A stretch of DNA of 64,000 nucleotides from Aequoribacter fuscus (GCF_009910365.1 NZ_CP036423.1:2728001-2792000), one strand, 5' to 3'. Shown: positions 1-9,604, counted from the stretch's first letter. Numbers and translations are program-made. Notes: generated by a model from the letters alone, not told the origin.

Positions 1-974
1 TGCAAAGCGGCGACGTCATTCTCAGTATCGATGGCGAGTCCATGGAAAACAAAACTCTGAGCGAGGCCATTGATCGCATGCGAGGCGAGGCGGGTACCCC
101 AATCACGCTAGAGATTGGACGCAGCGGCGAGAGTCAGCCCTTTGACGTCGATTTAGAGCGAGCCAATATCCCGGTAAAAAGCACGCGTGAACGACTGCTA
201 GCACCCGGCATTGGCTATCTACGAATTTCGCAATTCCAACGAAAAACGCACGAAGATGTGGCTAAAAGCCTAGATAAGTTGCTGGAGTCAGGTGAATTGA
301 GCGGACTGGTGCTCGACCTTCGGAACAACCCCGGCGGTGTACTCCAAGCCAGCGTGGGAGTTGCCGACCATTTCCTAGATGGCGGTCTGGTCGTTTACAC
401 CGAAGGTCGCATTGATGATGCGGCCGCGGAGTACGAGGCGACAGAAGGCGACCGTCTCAATGGCGCTCCCATCGTTGTATTAATTAATCGCGGCTCCGCC
501 AGCGCTTCTGAAATTGTCGCCGGAGCTCTGCAAGACCAGAAACGTGCCGTTATCATGGGCACGCAAAGTTTCGGTAAAGGTTCAGTACAAACCGTCTTGC
601 CGCTGTCGGAAGAGATCGCGGTTAAATTGACCACGGCGTTATATTTTACGCCTTCAGGCCGCTCGATTCAGGCCGAGGGCATTACCCCCGACATCAACGT
701 CGAGCGCGCCAAAGTCACCGCAGTGGCCAGCGGTCGACGCATTAGCGAAGCGGATCTGCGCGGACACTTGGAGAACATTCAGGCCGAGGATAAGACTGAG
801 GAGAATGAACCATCGTTCAATGCCGAAGAAAGCTTGCAGCTGCTAGAAGACGACAACCAGTTATTTGAGGCCTTTACGCTACTGAAGGGCTTAAGCATTT
901 TACAGCAGCGACTCAGTTCGCCAGCACCCAATGCGGACGCGACAACTCGCGTAACAGAACAAGAGCCGCAGTAA
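1..974 (+). CDS. ctpA: Carboxyl-terminal processing protease, S41 family (5' partial)
   Basis: The frame is open from base 3, so the signal peptide and the start of the PDZ domain lie outside the window. The family comprises periplasmic serine proteases that trim envelope proteins from their C-termini. Visible first is the end of a PDZ domain (QSGDVILSIDGESMEN from base 3). The S41 catalytic core follows, with the nucleophile motif GSASASE (about 492-512) and the catalytic lysine in FGKGSVQ (about 570-590). A Glu-rich tail of roughly 90 residues follows the core. It converges on hisF with a 6-bp gap. Assignment to S41 is firm; the exact subfamily name is less so. Confidence 0.93.
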   Translation, partial: QSGDVILSIDGESMENKTLSEAIDRMRGEAGTPITLEIGRSGESQPFDVDLERANIPVKSTRERLLAPGIGYLRISQFQRKTHEDVAKSLDKLLESGELSGLVLDLRNNPGGVLQASVGVADHFLDGGLVVYTEGRIDDAAAEYEATEGDRLNGAPIVVLINRGSASASEIVAGALQDQKRAVIMGTQSFGKGSVQTVLPLSEEIAVKLTTALYFTPSGRSIQAEGITPDINVERAKVTAVASGRRISEADLRGHLENIQAEDKTEENEPSFNAEESLQLLEDDNQLFEAFTLLKGLSILQQRLSSPAPNADATTRVTEQEPQ

Positions 975-980
975 GTCGGG

Positions 981-1754
981 CTACAGGCGCATCTCTATGC
1001 CGCACGCGGCCATATGCGCCTTAGCCTCGGCGATGGTGTACTCACCAAAATGAAAAATACTCGCCGCTAGCACAGCATCAGCATGTCCCTGCAGCACGCC
1101 TTGGGCTAAGTGATCAAGGGTACCCACGCCACCCGATGCAATAACGGGAATGGAAACGGCGTCTGCAATTGCGCGGGTCACCGCCAAATCGAAACCATTT
1201 TTGGTGCCATCGCGATCCATGCTGGTTAACAAGATCTCGCCGGCGCCTAACTCAGCCATTTTCTCAGCCCAGCGAACAGCATCAATGCCCGTTGGCTTAC
1301 GACCGCCGTGAGTAAAGATTTCCCAACGCGGTGTCTCGCCTTCTTCATGCACGGCTTTTGCGTCAATCGCCACGACAATGCACTGGCTGCCAAAGCGATC
1401 GGCCGACTCTTGCACCAAGGCCGGGTTGTGAATTGCCGCGGTATTGATACTGACCTTATCAGCGCCCGCATTTAACAATACTCGAATATCGTCAACCGAA
1501 CGCACCCCGCCGCCAACGGTTAGAGGGATGAATACTTCGCGCGCGATTTGCTCGACCGTGTGCACGGTGGTATCACGATTTTCGTGGCTAGCGGTAATAT
1601 CGAGAAACGTAATTTCATCAGCACCGGCCTGATTGTAACGACGCGCGATCTCGACAGGATCGCCAGCATCGCGAATACCGACAAAGTTCACACCTTTGAC
1701 AACGCGACCGTTATCGACATCTAGGCAAGGAATGATGCGTTTGGCTAGGCCCAT
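981..1754 (-). CDS. hisF: Imidazole glycerol phosphate synthase subunit HisF
   Basis: Cyclase subunit of the IGP synthase. It uses ammonia delivered by HisH to convert PRFAR into imidazole glycerol phosphate and AICAR, in cytosolic histidine synthesis. It is a full-length 257-residue (beta/alpha)8 barrel. The two catalytic aspartates are present (D12 in [13 protein letters not shown]131 in AIDAK), as is the phosphate-binding TVGGGVRS. It is the last gene of the minus-strand hisB-hisH-hisA-hisF operon. Its ATG shares one base with the hisA stop (TAATG), which suggests translational coupling. Confidence 0.97.
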   Translation of the reverse strand: MGLAKRIIPCLDVDNGRVVKGVNFVGIRDAGDPVEIARRYNQAGADEITFLDITASHENRDTTVHTVEQIAREVFIPLTVGGGVRSVDDIRVLLNAGADKVSINTAAIHNPALVQESADRFGSQCIVVAIDAKAVHEEGETPRWEIFTHGGRKPTGIDAVRWAEKMAELGAGEILLTSMDRDGTKNGFDLAVTRAIADAVSIPVIASGGVGTLDHLAQGVLQGHADAVLAASIFHFGEYTIAEAKAHMAACGIEMRL

Positions 1755-2491
1755 TAAGCGCAGACCTCATCGCAGTAGGCTTGCGCTTCTCGCACATCTA
1801 GCGTGCCTTCATAAATTGCTCGGCCCGTAATCGCACCGCAAATACCTTTAGAGGAAACCGCCGCCAAGGCTTTAATGTCTTCCATGTTAGTAATGCCACC
1901 CGAGGCAATCACCGGAATGGACGAGGCTTGAGCCATTTGCACCGTGGCTTCAACATTGACGCCCTGCATCATGCCGTCGCGGGCAATATCGGTGTACACA
2001 ATAGCCGAAACGCCAAGTGCGTCAAACTGCTTGGCCAAGTCGGTGGCTTGCACATCCGATACTTCGGCCCAACCGTCGGTCGCGACCAAGCCATTCTTAG
2101 CGTCTAAGCCAACGATCACACGACCGGGAAACGCCTGACAAGCCTCGGTCACAAAGTCGGGTTCGCGCACCGCTTTGGTGCCGATAATGACATAAGACAC
2201 ACCGGCTTTAACGTACGCTTCTATGGTTTCTAAAGAGCGAATGCCGCCACCAATCTGTATGGGTAATTGCGGGTAAGCCTTAGCGATGGCTCGCACCACT
2301 TCGCCATTGACCGGCTCACCAGCGAAGGCACCGTTTAAGTCGACTAAGTGTAAACGCCGAGTGCCAGCCTCTACCCACTGCGTAGCCATAGCAACAGGAT
2401 CATCCGAGAAAACCGTGCTGTCCTCCATTAAACCTTGGCGCAGACGTACGCACTGTCCGTCTTTTAAGTCGATGGCGGGGATAATCAGCAT
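1754..2491 (-). CDS. hisA: ProFAR isomerase HisA
   Basis: Converts ProFAR to PRFAR by an Amadori rearrangement, the step just before HisHF. The start is placed at 2491 rather than an upstream in-frame codon at 2503, because family members begin [12 protein letters not shown]. Moreover, GGA precedes this ATG, which overlaps the hisH stop by 7 bp (ATGCTGA). It has 245 residues, with D8 (PAIDLKDG) and D130 (GLDAKNG) as the catalytic pair and phosphate-binding IGGGIRS. It is coupled to hisH upstream and hisF downstream. Confidence 0.96.
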   Translation of the reverse strand: MLIIPAIDLKDGQCVRLRQGLMEDSTVFSDDPVAMATQWVEAGTRRLHLVDLNGAFAGEPVNGEVVRAIAKAYPQLPIQIGGGIRSLETIEAYVKAGVSYVIIGTKAVREPDFVTEACQAFPGRVIVGLDAKNGLVATDGWAEVSDVQATDLAKQFDALGVSAIVYTDIARDGMMQGVNVEATVQMAQASSIPVIASGGITNMEDIKALAAVSSKGICGAITGRAIYEGTLDVREAQAYCDEVCA

Positions 2492-3132
2492 GATCCGTTC
2501 CAATTTAAAAAGTTTGTAAGTAGTTGCAAACCCGCAACATGGCTTTTTTCAGGGTGAAACTGCGTAGCAAAGATATTATCGCGGGCAATGGCGGCCGCGA
2601 AGGGCAACCCGTACTCGCACACACCCGCCTGGACCTCGGCCCTTGTGGGTGTTACGCAGTAAGAGTGCACAAAGTAAAAGCGAGTGTTGTCGTCAATACC
2701 GTGCCACAACGGGTGAGGCATAGATTGTTGCACAGTGTTCCAACCCATGTGCGGAATCTTTAAGGTATGGCCCTGCTCATCTACGCCGCCGGGAAAGCGC
2801 TGTACGACACCTTCAAACAGCCCAAGGCATTGGGTACCACCTGATTCTTCAGAACCTTCCATCATGGCCTGCATGCCTACGCAGATCCCCAGCAAGGGCT
2901 TGCCCGAAGTAACCACCTCGCGAATCAAGCGGTCAAAACCCAGGCGTTTAATTTCGGCCATACAGTCGCCAATGGCGCCCACTCCGGGAAATACCACCCG
3001 ATCAGCAGCGGCAACAATCGCGGGGTCGTCGGTAACCACCACGTCGCAACGACCGGCGTGTTGCAGCGCGCTTTCAACCGAATGCAAATTACCCATGCCG
3101 TAATCAATTACGGCGACTCTTTGCGTTGCCAT
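2485..3132 (-). CDS. hisH: IGP synthase glutaminase subunit HisH
   Basis: Class I glutamine amidotransferase that releases ammonia for HisF. The catalytic triad is visible: C84 in GICVGMQ, and H193 and E195 in FHPEKS near the C-terminus. The oxyanion region [10 protein letters not shown] is at about 49-58. At 215 residues it has the usual length. It starts 5 bp after the hisB stop and overlaps hisA, so the four genes form a compact operon. Confidence 0.97.
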   Translation of the reverse strand: MATQRVAVIDYGMGNLHSVESALQHAGRCDVVVTDDPAIVAAADRVVFPGVGAIGDCMAEIKRLGFDRLIREVVTSGKPLLGICVGMQAMMEGSEESGGTQCLGLFEGVVQRFPGGVDEQGHTLKIPHMGWNTVQQSMPHPLWHGIDDNTRFYFVHSYCVTPTRAEVQAGVCEYGLPFAAAIARDNIFATQFHPEKSHVAGLQLLTNFLNWNGSC

Positions 3133-3137
3133 TAAGC

Positions 3138-3731
3138 TTACAACACCCCTTTGGTCGAGGGAGTCACGCCAGCCATGCGCTCATCAGCCGCGAGGGCCAT
3201 CCGCAGAGCACGCCCAAAAGCTTTAAACACCGTTTCGATTTGGTGGTGCGTATTTTCACCGCGCAAATTATCGATATGCAGAGTCACTTGAGCGTGATTA
3301 ACAAAGCCGTGGAAAAACTCAGAGAACAAATCCACGTCGAAACCGCCAACCGAAGCACGGGTAAACGGCACCTCAAATACCAAGCCCGGACGACCACTGA
3401 AATCGATAACGACTCGCGACAAGGCTTCATCTAAGGGCACATAGGCGTGGCCATAGCGGGTCATACCTTTTTTGTCGCCCACCGCTTGGGCAAACGCCTG
3501 CCCCAGAGTAATGCCAATATCTTCTACCGTGTGGTGGTCGTCGATGTGCAGGTCACCTTTGGCGTTGATGTCTAGGTCGATTAAACCATGACGTGCGATT
3601 TGATCCAGCATGTGCTCCAAAAATGGAATACCGGTATCAAACTTTGCCACACCGGTGCCATCCAAATTCACGCTCGCGGTGATTTGTGTTTCCAGCGTGT
3701 TGCGCGTTACGCTAGCGCTACGTTGGCTCAT
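3138..3731 (-). CDS. hisB: Imidazoleglycerol-phosphate dehydratase HisB (monofunctional)
   Basis: Mn-dependent dehydratase making imidazole acetol phosphate. At 197 residues this is the single-domain form, lacking the N-terminal phosphatase domain of the E. coli bifunctional protein. Metal-binding histidine motifs are present: [14 protein letters not shown] and [15 protein letters not shown], plus an upstream [13 protein letters not shown]. It is the first gene of the hisBHAF operon, with a sigma70-like -10 element about 40 bp upstream. Confidence 0.97.
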   Translation of the reverse strand: MSQRSASVTRNTLETQITASVNLDGTGVAKFDTGIPFLEHMLDQIARHGLIDLDINAKGDLHIDDHHTVEDIGITLGQAFAQAVGDKKGMTRYGHAYVPLDEALSRVVIDFSGRPGLVFEVPFTRASVGGFDVDLFSEFFHGFVNHAQVTLHIDNLRGENTHHQIETVFKAFGRALRMALAADERMAGVTPSTKGVL

Positions 3732-3770
3732 GTCATGCCCTCTTGTGCCTAAACAGCTTTAAAGGGGCGC

Positions 3771-3776
3771 ATTATA
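3771..3776 (-). promoter_or_regulatory. Sigma70-like -10 box of the his operon
   Basis: Reading the minus strand, TATAAT lies about 40 bp before hisB, followed by a GC-rich discriminator (GCGCCCC), as is typical of growth-regulated biosynthetic operons. No good -35 hexamer is seen at 16-18 bp. The divergent 94-bp gap to mutY holds nothing else I can support. Confidence 0.5.
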
Positions 3777-3825
3777 TGAGAAACCATCCGCTTAATACAC
3801 TCCAAAGCAACAGGACAAAACGGGA

Positions 3826-4875
3826 TTGAGCAAATCACAGACTAACCCCAACTTCGCCGACCGCGTGCTTGCTTGGTTTGAAGACCATGGGCGCAAGCAT
3901 TTGCCTTGGCAACAAAACGTCACGCCCTACAAAGTATGGGTCTCGGAAATCATGCTACAGCAGACGCAGGTCGCAACCGTTATTCCCTACTTCGAGCGCT
4001 TTATGGCCAGCTTTCCCACGATAGAATCTCTGTCCTGTTCACCCTTAGATGATGTGTTATCACATTGGACCGGGCTTGGTTACTACGCGCGCGCGCGCAA
4101 CTTGCACAAAGCGGCCCAGCAGGTGTGCCAGCACCACGGTGGCGTCTTGCCCAAAACGATAGAGGGACTTGAATCTTTACCCGGCATTGGCCGTTCGACT
4201 GCGGGCGCCATTGTCAGCCTGGCGCTGAATCATCGGGCTACGATACTCGATGGTAACGTAAAGCGGGTGCTCGCCCGACATCAAGCGGTACCAGGCTGGC
4301 CCGGCGAGACAAAGATCCATAACGCACTTTGGGACATCGCGGACAGATTTACGCCGGCAAACAATTGCAAAGCGTACAATCAAGCGATGATGGACCTAGG
4401 CGCGACTATTTGTACGCGGAGCTCGCCCTCTTGTCTGCTCTGTCCAGTCTCAGCAGACTGCATCGCACTAAAGGAGAACACCTGGCAAAACTATCCCGGT
4501 AAGAAGCCAAAGACCGTGAAGCCTATTCGGAAAACGAAATTCGCAATCATTCAAAACGCGCAGAATGCGATCTACCTAATACGCCGCGCAGAACAGGGTA
4601 TTTGGGGTGGGCTTTGGTGCTTCCCCGAAATAGGCGAAGAGGATCATGCGCTGACGGAGCAGGCTGACAAAACTGAGGCGCTACCAGTTTTTCGCCACAC
4701 CTTTAGCCACTTTCATTTAGACATTGAACCGATTGTCTTTACAATGACGAAATCAACCGCGGAAATCCGTGAGGACTCCGGGGCATGGGTCTCAATAGAG
4801 GACGCTATGTTGAAAGGACTCGCCGCGCCGGTGGTCAACTTATTAAAGCAACTCCAAACACGAGCTCGATCATGA
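3826..4875 (+). CDS. mutY: A/G-specific adenine DNA glycosylase MutY
   Basis: Removes adenine mispaired with 8-oxoguanine. Motifs run in order: catalytic Glu41 in EIMLQQTQV, helix-hairpin-helix [12 protein letters not shown] (about 118-129), catalytic Asp142 in LDGNVKR, and a [4Fe-4S] site with Cys 196, 203, 206 and 212 in C-x6-C-x2-C-x5-C spacing. A Nudix-like C-terminal domain that reads the oxoG strand follows. The start is a TTG; no nearby ATG fits the family N-terminus, and the SD is weak (CGGGA). Its stop overlaps the yggX start (ATGA). Confidence 0.97.
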   Translation: MSKSQTNPNFADRVLAWFEDHGRKHLPWQQNVTPYKVWVSEIMLQQTQVATVIPYFERFMASFPTIESLSCSPLDDVLSHWTGLGYYARARNLHKAAQQVCQHHGGVLPKTIEGLESLPGIGRSTAGAIVSLALNHRATILDGNVKRVLARHQAVPGWPGETKIHNALWDIADRFTPANNCKAYNQAMMDLGATICTRSSPSCLLCPVSADCIALKENTWQNYPGKKPKTVKPIRKTKFAIIQNAQNAIYLIRRAEQGIWGGLWCFPEIGEEDHALTEQADKTEALPVFRHTFSHFHLDIEPIVFTMTKSTAEIREDSGAWVSIEDAMLKGLAAPVVNLLKQLQTRARS

Positions 4876-5144
4876 CCAACACAGTATTTTGTCAGAAACA
4901 CAAAAAGACGCTAGAGGCGCTGGATCGGGCGCCATTCCCAGGCCCCAAAGGTCAGCAGATTTTAGAGACCATATCCAAGCAAGCTTGGGCAGAATGGCAA
5001 GACCATCAGACGCGACTCATCAACGAGAAGCACCTGAATTTAATGGACCCCGCAACGCGTAAATATCTTCAAACAGAGATGGATAAATTTTTTGCAGGTG
5101 AAAACTATGATAAAGCGGAAGGTTATATACCAACGTCTGACTAG
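4872..5144 (+). CDS. yggX: Iron-sulfur trafficking / oxidative damage protection protein YggX
   Basis: A 90-residue protein beginning [12 protein letters not shown] and containing PFPGPKGQ and [17 protein letters not shown], hallmarks of the YggX family. These proteins bind Fe(II) and protect Fe-S enzymes. The conserved Cys7 is present. The ATG at 4872 was chosen over a longer in-frame ORF because it gives the family N-terminus and overlaps the mutY stop by 4 bp. The mutY-yggX pair is conserved in gammaproteobacteria. Confidence 0.96.
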   Translation: MTNTVFCQKHKKTLEALDRAPFPGPKGQQILETISKQAWAEWQDHQTRLINEKHLNLMDPATRKYLQTEMDKFFAGENYDKAEGYIPTSD

Positions 5145-5272
5145 CTCTACAGCTTTCCAACGCCATCATCGGAGCTCCGTCGATAGCCTAATCTACCCAA
5201 TACCAAACATATTTGCTTCCGATCGCCTGAGCTTTCATACTGATTCTAATGTCAAAGCACAGGATTCAGTAA

Positions 5273-7111
5273 ATGAATGATTCTTCAAATAGAGGCTTAA
5301 GCCTGAACGACTACGTCAGTGAAGGCCAGCTATTTTTCAAACCAATAGATAAAGTATGCTTTGAAGTAGCGCTGGCGGCGCTATGCGACAGCCATCGTCA
5401 CGTGGTGATTGTGACTGACGATAAAGTCATAGCAGACCGTTACTACCGCTACTTTACTACCCGCATTGCCATACGCGAAAATATTACGCTGGACACTCGC
5501 GCCCCTACTGGCGCAGATGATGTACTGAACCGCTTCAACACGATTTTATCAGCATCGACAGTCGAATCCGCGCGCTCGGCGGACAACAATGACCTGCATC
5601 ACGTGATGGCCATGGTCGATACATCCAATATGAGCGATCACGAATGGGGCGTATTGGGCCGTCTATTAAAGAATTTTCCAGGCGCCAACATTCGCATTTT
5701 AGCCTTCGTCTCCGAGTCGCAGCTAGATGTTATCGATAGCGTCTTAAGTGAGCTCGACGATCAGGTGTATCGATGGATATTAACGACGCCAACGCCCGAA
5801 TATTTAGAAGCCTTACTGGAAATAGGTGAGCAATATAATTATCAAGGCCAAACCCAGCAGATGGCTGCAGCAATGGGCTATAAGCGCAAGCAGCCCAAAT
5901 CAGACCTTATCGATGAACTCGACGCACTGGATGCTCATTTAGAGTCGCTACAGAATAATCACCCCAATGAAACTGTTTCAAGCGAGACCGCGCCTACAGC
6001 TCCAAAGGTAGAAAATGACTTTGACGCTAACCCAAATTCGCCACTCGGCGCTATTAAGCAGTCTCATTGCATTGACGAAAGCCAGCAGGCGCCCACAAGC
6101 GACAAAAGCGCAAACACACAAATTTTGCCTCCAGACAGCAAAGCAAAAGCCCCTTCCCCTCGTTTGATCTGGACCACAGGAATTACCGGTGTCGTCTTGA
6201 TTTTGGTGGCACTTTTTGCGCCTTGGAAGCAAGCAGAGGTCGCAGCAACACAAGTGCAACTATCGCCTCGTACCTTTAGCGTGAAGACACTGCCTAAAGT
6301 CAATCCGCCTGGGCCGGAACCCCAGAATGCTGCTGCGCCAGGCATCAGTGCTAATGCGTCAAATTTAAGCAGCGAGGAGGCTACAGAAGCTACTGAACGC
6401 TTGAAGATGCCTTCGCAGATCGGAGAGCAGAATCGCAATGAGGCTCGCCAAGCAGGCACCCAAGAACACGAGCCGACTGAAACAAACACCGAGTGGAGTG
6501 ACGACATGGCGCGTATTTTGGCAACTGAAATCACTAGCGTTTCTAGCATTCAAGGACCAAGAAGCGACGACACTCAATTGCCTGAGTCAGTGGATACGAA
6601 AACCTACTTTGAAGCTGCGGCTATGGCAATTACCGGGTCTGATCCAATTCTTGACCATGAGAATGTAGAGGCAACGGCCGTCGAAACTGCACTTGCAACC
6701 GAGACCACAATGTCCACCACCCCAATGAAGGTTAGCGATTCGGCCGAGCAAGTGAACTTAGAGATTAACTCGGTTGAGGCGAACCCACCTCGACGCCAAC
6801 CGGTGGCTTCAAGTACAACTAACCCAACCGATGGCAGGCTAATTATTCAGCAGGCACCCCCATCCACCTACTTCATTCAACTCGGTGTTTACGCTAATCA
6901 AACGCAAGCACTTGTGTTCACAAACACGCTGCCCCGCGACGCACGCGCCTTTCAGGCACGCTTGAACAAATCAGGACGCGAAATGACTACGGTATTAAGC
7001 GGCCCCTTCGAATCCAGGGTAAAAGCAGAAGCGGCGGCGGCATCGGTGCTCCGCGACACCAATGTATGGATTAGAGATTCAGCAAGGGTAAAAGCCGAGC
7101 TTGGCAACTAA
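5273..7111 (+). CDS. DamX-like membrane protein: P-loop-less ATPase-like domain, TM, SPOR
   Basis: 612 residues. Residues 1-190 resemble an AAA/GspA-type alpha/beta fold (HVVIVTDD, then a WGVLGRLLKNFPGANIRILA block) but lack a Walker A loop. An acidic, low-complexity linker leads to one membrane span (about 298-318). A 200-residue Glu/Thr/Ala-rich periplasmic stretch follows, then a SPOR domain (about 530-605, YFIQLGVYANQTQA) that in other proteins binds denuded septal or polar peptidoglycan. The N-domain is clearly related to the protein at 53731-54540 beside flhB. The next gene downstream is a motB remnant. A motility or cell-pole role is inference; DamX-like division protein is the alternative. 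Confidence 0.75.
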   Translation: MNDSSNRGLSLNDYVSEGQLFFKPIDKVCFEVALAALCDSHRHVVIVTDDKVIADRYYRYFTTRIAIRENITLDTRAPTGADDVLNRFNTILSASTVESARSADNNDLHHVMAMVDTSNMSDHEWGVLGRLLKNFPGANIRILAFVSESQLDVIDSVLSELDDQVYRWILTTPTPEYLEALLEIGEQYNYQGQTQQMAAAMGYKRKQPKSDLIDELDALDAHLESLQNNHPNETVSSETAPTAPKVENDFDANPNSPLGAIKQSHCIDESQQAPTSDKSANTQILPPDSKAKAPSPRLIWTTGITGVVLILVALFAPWKQAEVAATQVQLSPRTFSVKTLPKVNPPGPEPQNAAAPGISANASNLSSEEATEATERLKMPSQIGEQNRNEARQAGTQEHEPTETNTEWSDDMARILATEITSVSSIQGPRSDDTQLPESVDTKTYFEAAAMAITGSDPILDHENVEATAVETALATETTMSTTPMKVSDSAEQVNLEINSVEANPPRRQPVASSTTNPTDGRLIIQQAPPSTYFIQLGVYANQTQALVFTNTLPRDARAFQARLNKSGREMTTVLSGPFESRVKAEAAAASVLRDTNVWIRDSARVKAELGN

Positions 7112-7446
7112 CGAAGGACCCTAAAGTTCGTGGCTACACGGTCGACTCAATGCGGTGAGCAAAAGAGGAAAGCCGCTATGGCGAGTGATAAATATGCATT
7201 CAATCGCCTCCAACGATGACGATGACGACTCTGGTTTAAATCCCGGAGACCAAATCGCTGCGCAGCGATTTGGTCGAGCCCTATTAAGAAACGCAGGCGG
7301 AGTCCTGCGCGGCCGCTACTCAATAATGATTTTGATGCGCCCACCGGCTCAAGCAATGATTTCACAGTGGGATAAATCTTCAGTTGATTGCGACGATGTA
7401 GTCAAGGAAACATACTTAAAGCGCGAACTCAACAAGCCTGACGTAG
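7112..7446 (+). other. Decayed intergenic region with a perfect palindrome
   Basis: Apart from a 99-codon ORF (7155-7454) with no recognisable domain, I see no intact gene here. The ORF's last residues (about VKETYLKRELNKPDVGG) run into the motB remnant through a frame change near 7450, so this stretch is probably the eroded 5' part of that gene plus unrelated sequence. It contains the 28-bp palindrome listed separately. Confidence 0.4.
7248..7275. repeat. Perfect 28-bp palindrome
   Basis: The left arm GACCAAATCGCTGC is followed directly by its exact reverse complement GCAGCGATTTGGTC, with no spacer and no following T-run. A two-fold symmetric site of this length could be a dimeric protein operator, a recombinase target or a cruciform. 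A terminator is unlikely, since RNA hairpins need a loop and a U-tract. Confidence 0.85.
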
Positions 7447-7838
7447 GCGGGTAAAACCAAAATTATTCGCAGTAAGGACCAGTTCACGATCACACTCGAA
7501 GACAAAGGTCTGTTCTTGAGCGGAACCGCAGACCTAGAACCTTCAATACTGTCAACGATTAACCAAATCCTCGCACCTTTGCGAATTCAAACTTGCTCAT
7601 ACGCATTCAAGGCCACTCAGACGACAGGCCAGTGAGCTTTTCAGATAAGTTTGCGCCTAACCGGGATCTATCCTCAGCGCGGGCGAGCTCAGTAGCCAAT
7701 CACATGATCATCAATCAAGGTTTAGCCGAATTGCGATTTTCAGTAACAGGTTTTGCTGATACCGAACCGGTTGACACCAACGAAACGCCAGCGAGCCGCC
7801 AGCGTAACCGGCGGGTCGAAATCATAATAGATAATTAA
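7447..7838 (+). pseudogene. motB/pomB remnant (OmpA-like C-terminal domain only, frameshifted)
   Basis: Bases 7459-7580 encode a segment with TITLEDKGLFLSGTADLEPS, matching the pre-OmpA strand of the two intact MotB proteins at 16335 and 17565 (for example KITLADQGAFVSGSADL). Near 7585 the frame changes, and 7593-7838 continues as an OmpA domain (LIRIQGHSDDRPVSFSDKF ... SRQRNRRVEIIIDN) with the peptidoglycan-binding NRRVE motif. The N-terminal membrane anchor and plug are absent. It appears to be a dead third stator copy, unless the window carries a sequencing error. Confidence 0.75.
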
Positions 7839-7848
7839 AGCCGGCCTC

Positions 7849-7877
7849 TTGACTCTTAGGTCTCGCACAGGTTTAAT
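7849..7877 (+). promoter_or_regulatory. Sigma70 promoter for tRNA-Phe
   Basis: TTGACT (7849-7854) and TTTAAT (7872-7877) are separated by exactly 17 bp. A C-rich discriminator of the stringent-response type follows, about 20 bp before the tRNA 5' end. Confidence 0.7.
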
Positions 7878-7896
7878 AAGCCCCTCCGCATTTCGC

Positions 7897-7972
7897 GCCC
7901 AGGTAGCTCAGTCGGTAGAGCAGGGGATTGAAAATCCCCGTGTCGGCGGTTCGATTCCGTCCCTGGGCACCA
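7897..7972 (+). tRNA. tRNA-Phe (anticodon GAA)
   Basis: 76 nt. The 7-bp acceptor stem GCCCAGG/CCTGGGC is perfect, the D-arm contains AGCTCAGTCGG, and the anticodon stem is GGGGA/TCCCC around TTGAAAA. The T-arm contains GGTTCGATTCC, and CCA is genome-encoded. It reads away from the motB remnant. The downstream 1.6 kb has low gene density and recombinase debris, as often seen next to tRNA integration sites, but I found no direct repeat of its 3' end. Confidence 0.97.
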
Positions 7973-8425
7973 TACCTCGCTTAAATTGCATCTAAACGTC
8001 ACGATCCTCGTCGATCCTGCTTGACAACTTCATGTCACACTCGTGTCACACTTTTTCAAGCATCTTAACAGCCAACACAACTGAGCCGAAGCTAACCACA
8101 CCTGAAGGAATTTCACTCGACTTGAGCTGCTTTTAGATGATGTCATGAGCATCCAGATGAAGAAAAGGATGCTCTTAAACGACGTTATTGGATCAAGAAA
8201 GGAATAGTGCCCCATCTATCAATCACAAAAGGATTATGCAGCGTTTGCAAGTATCTATGGCTGATATCAAACTTAACAAACAACTCTAAAGCACTGGCGC
8301 CTATGAGACTTTAAAGCGAGAGGATCGTTCTCGATACCCCTTGAATCGCCACTAGTTCAGTAGACACTTGACACAACCCTTGACGGGTTATAAAAGAGGG
8401 GTTTAACTCCACATAGAAATACCCG
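7973..8425. other. Gene-poor stretch downstream of tRNA-Phe
   Basis: No supported gene. One short open stretch (about 8150-8305, plus) contains ALKRRYWIKK, reminiscent of LKRRYWIVAF in the next gene; the underlying DNA is similar too (CGACGTTATTGGAT versus CGGCGTTATTGGAT). This may be a decayed fragment of the same family. A small hairpin AACCC-TTGAC-GGGTT lies near 8375. Confidence 0.4.
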
Positions 8426-8981
8426 ATGTTACCAAATACAAGCAAAAGCTCCGCACTCTTGAGCGCTGAAGAACGCCGCTCAATCAAAGAGCTGGCATTA
8501 TCGTTAACTCCTGTACCGAAGCTCAAACGGCGTTATTGGATTGTGGCTTTTGTTATTGTTTCACACGGATTAGTGACGAGTATCTTGGCTATCCTTCAGC
8601 CGGAATTATACGTGGCGATGCTAGTATCACCCTCAATAGAGAACACCAGCTTTCTAGTACAGAACACCAGACTGCGAGGCTTTTTCGGTCTTACTCTGAT
8701 ACTCGGCTGGATGGTCGTTAGGGATAACGAGAAGTGGGCTACCCGAATCATCGATTTGGCGATTCTTTTTGTCTGCTCATCAACAGCTTTTTTTTTATAT
8801 CAATTTGATGCGTTTAGGGCATTTTGAGGCAACGTCTTCGACTCTAATTTTTACAGTTTGGCGCCCAGCTCTGATTATAATGCTCTTCACACTCAGAAAG
8901 AGAATAAAACTCTACCTGCGCAGTCTTAAAAAGCATCAGGAACAAAATGAATTGGGGACGACTCCAGTTTCAAAAGACTAA
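8426..8981 (+). pseudogene. Small multi-span membrane protein, frameshifted at a T9 tract
   Basis: The first frame (8426-8827) encodes 133 residues with a charged N-terminus, then membrane spans starting at YWIVAFVIVSHGLVTSIL, and stops soon after FFLYQFD. At the run of nine T (8788-8796) a second frame (8769-8981) continues plausibly: FFYINLMRLGHFEATSS, then a further span and a basic tail ending TTPVSKD. Joined, this gives about 185 residues with four spans. I do not recognise the family. Start and SD are weak. Confidence 0.5.
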
Positions 8982-9047
8982 GGGTGTGCCACAAGTTGAC
9001 TCCACGCGTTACTCGTCTATCAGGTGCGCTCACTAATGCTTGGTCTC

Positions 9048-9604
9048 TTACATAGCGAACGAACGTTTCGCTCGCTGAACAGAAGACATTGATATCCCCA
9101 ACACGTCAGCGGCTTCACGAATACATTTGCCCTTATTTACCAAACGAATTATCTCGTCATCGTTAATCGTTTTTTTACGCCCCGTAAATTTGCCCTTTGT
9201 TTTTGCAGCCGCTATGCCTTCTCTCTGCCGCTCTCGCATAATTTCTCGCTCGAACTGATAAACAGCACCTAACATAGACAACAGCAAAACGTTCATTGGT
9301 TCTGACTGGTCGCTCGAAAACGACGGTCCTTCTTGTACGAAGCGCAGAGAAGCGCCCTTAGATGTATTTTCTTCAACCAAGCAATGCAAGTCCTGAATAT
9401 TACGAGCAAGTCGAGATATGTCGTGAACAACTACACTCTCCCCATCATGTATGTAGTTCAGCATCTCTTGCAATTTAGGACGATTCTTAGCTTTGCGGGG
9501 ATTTTTTCTTCGAAGACGTTGTCTAAATGGCTACCCTTCGGCTGTCGGTCGACATTCTGGTGAACCGTTGAAACTCGAACATAGCCAATTGCTTTGTTTG
9601 CCAT
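9048..9604 (-). pseudogene. Small serine recombinase (resolvase/invertase), frameshifted
   Basis: The ATG at 9604 begins MANKAIGYVRVSTVHQNVD, with the catalytic Ser in YVRVST. The frame terminates soon after, but shifting by one base near 9494-9500 continues AKNRPKLQEMLNYI, VVHDISRLARN, a catalytic-domain tail, and a C-terminal HTH with EAADVLGISMSSVQRAKR. Total length, about 185 residues, fits the Hin/Tn3-resolvase group. This shape fits either an inactivated invertase or a sequencing slip. It lies between tRNA-Phe and the flagellin block. Confidence 0.75.

Noticed and set aside
2491-2503. Longer HisA start (MERIM...)
   Set aside because: Family N-terminus and the stop/start overlap with hisH favour the ATG at 2491.
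7897-9604. Complete genomic island integrated at tRNA-Phe
   Set aside because: No tyrosine integrase and no repeated tRNA 3' end were found; only debris-like accessory content.
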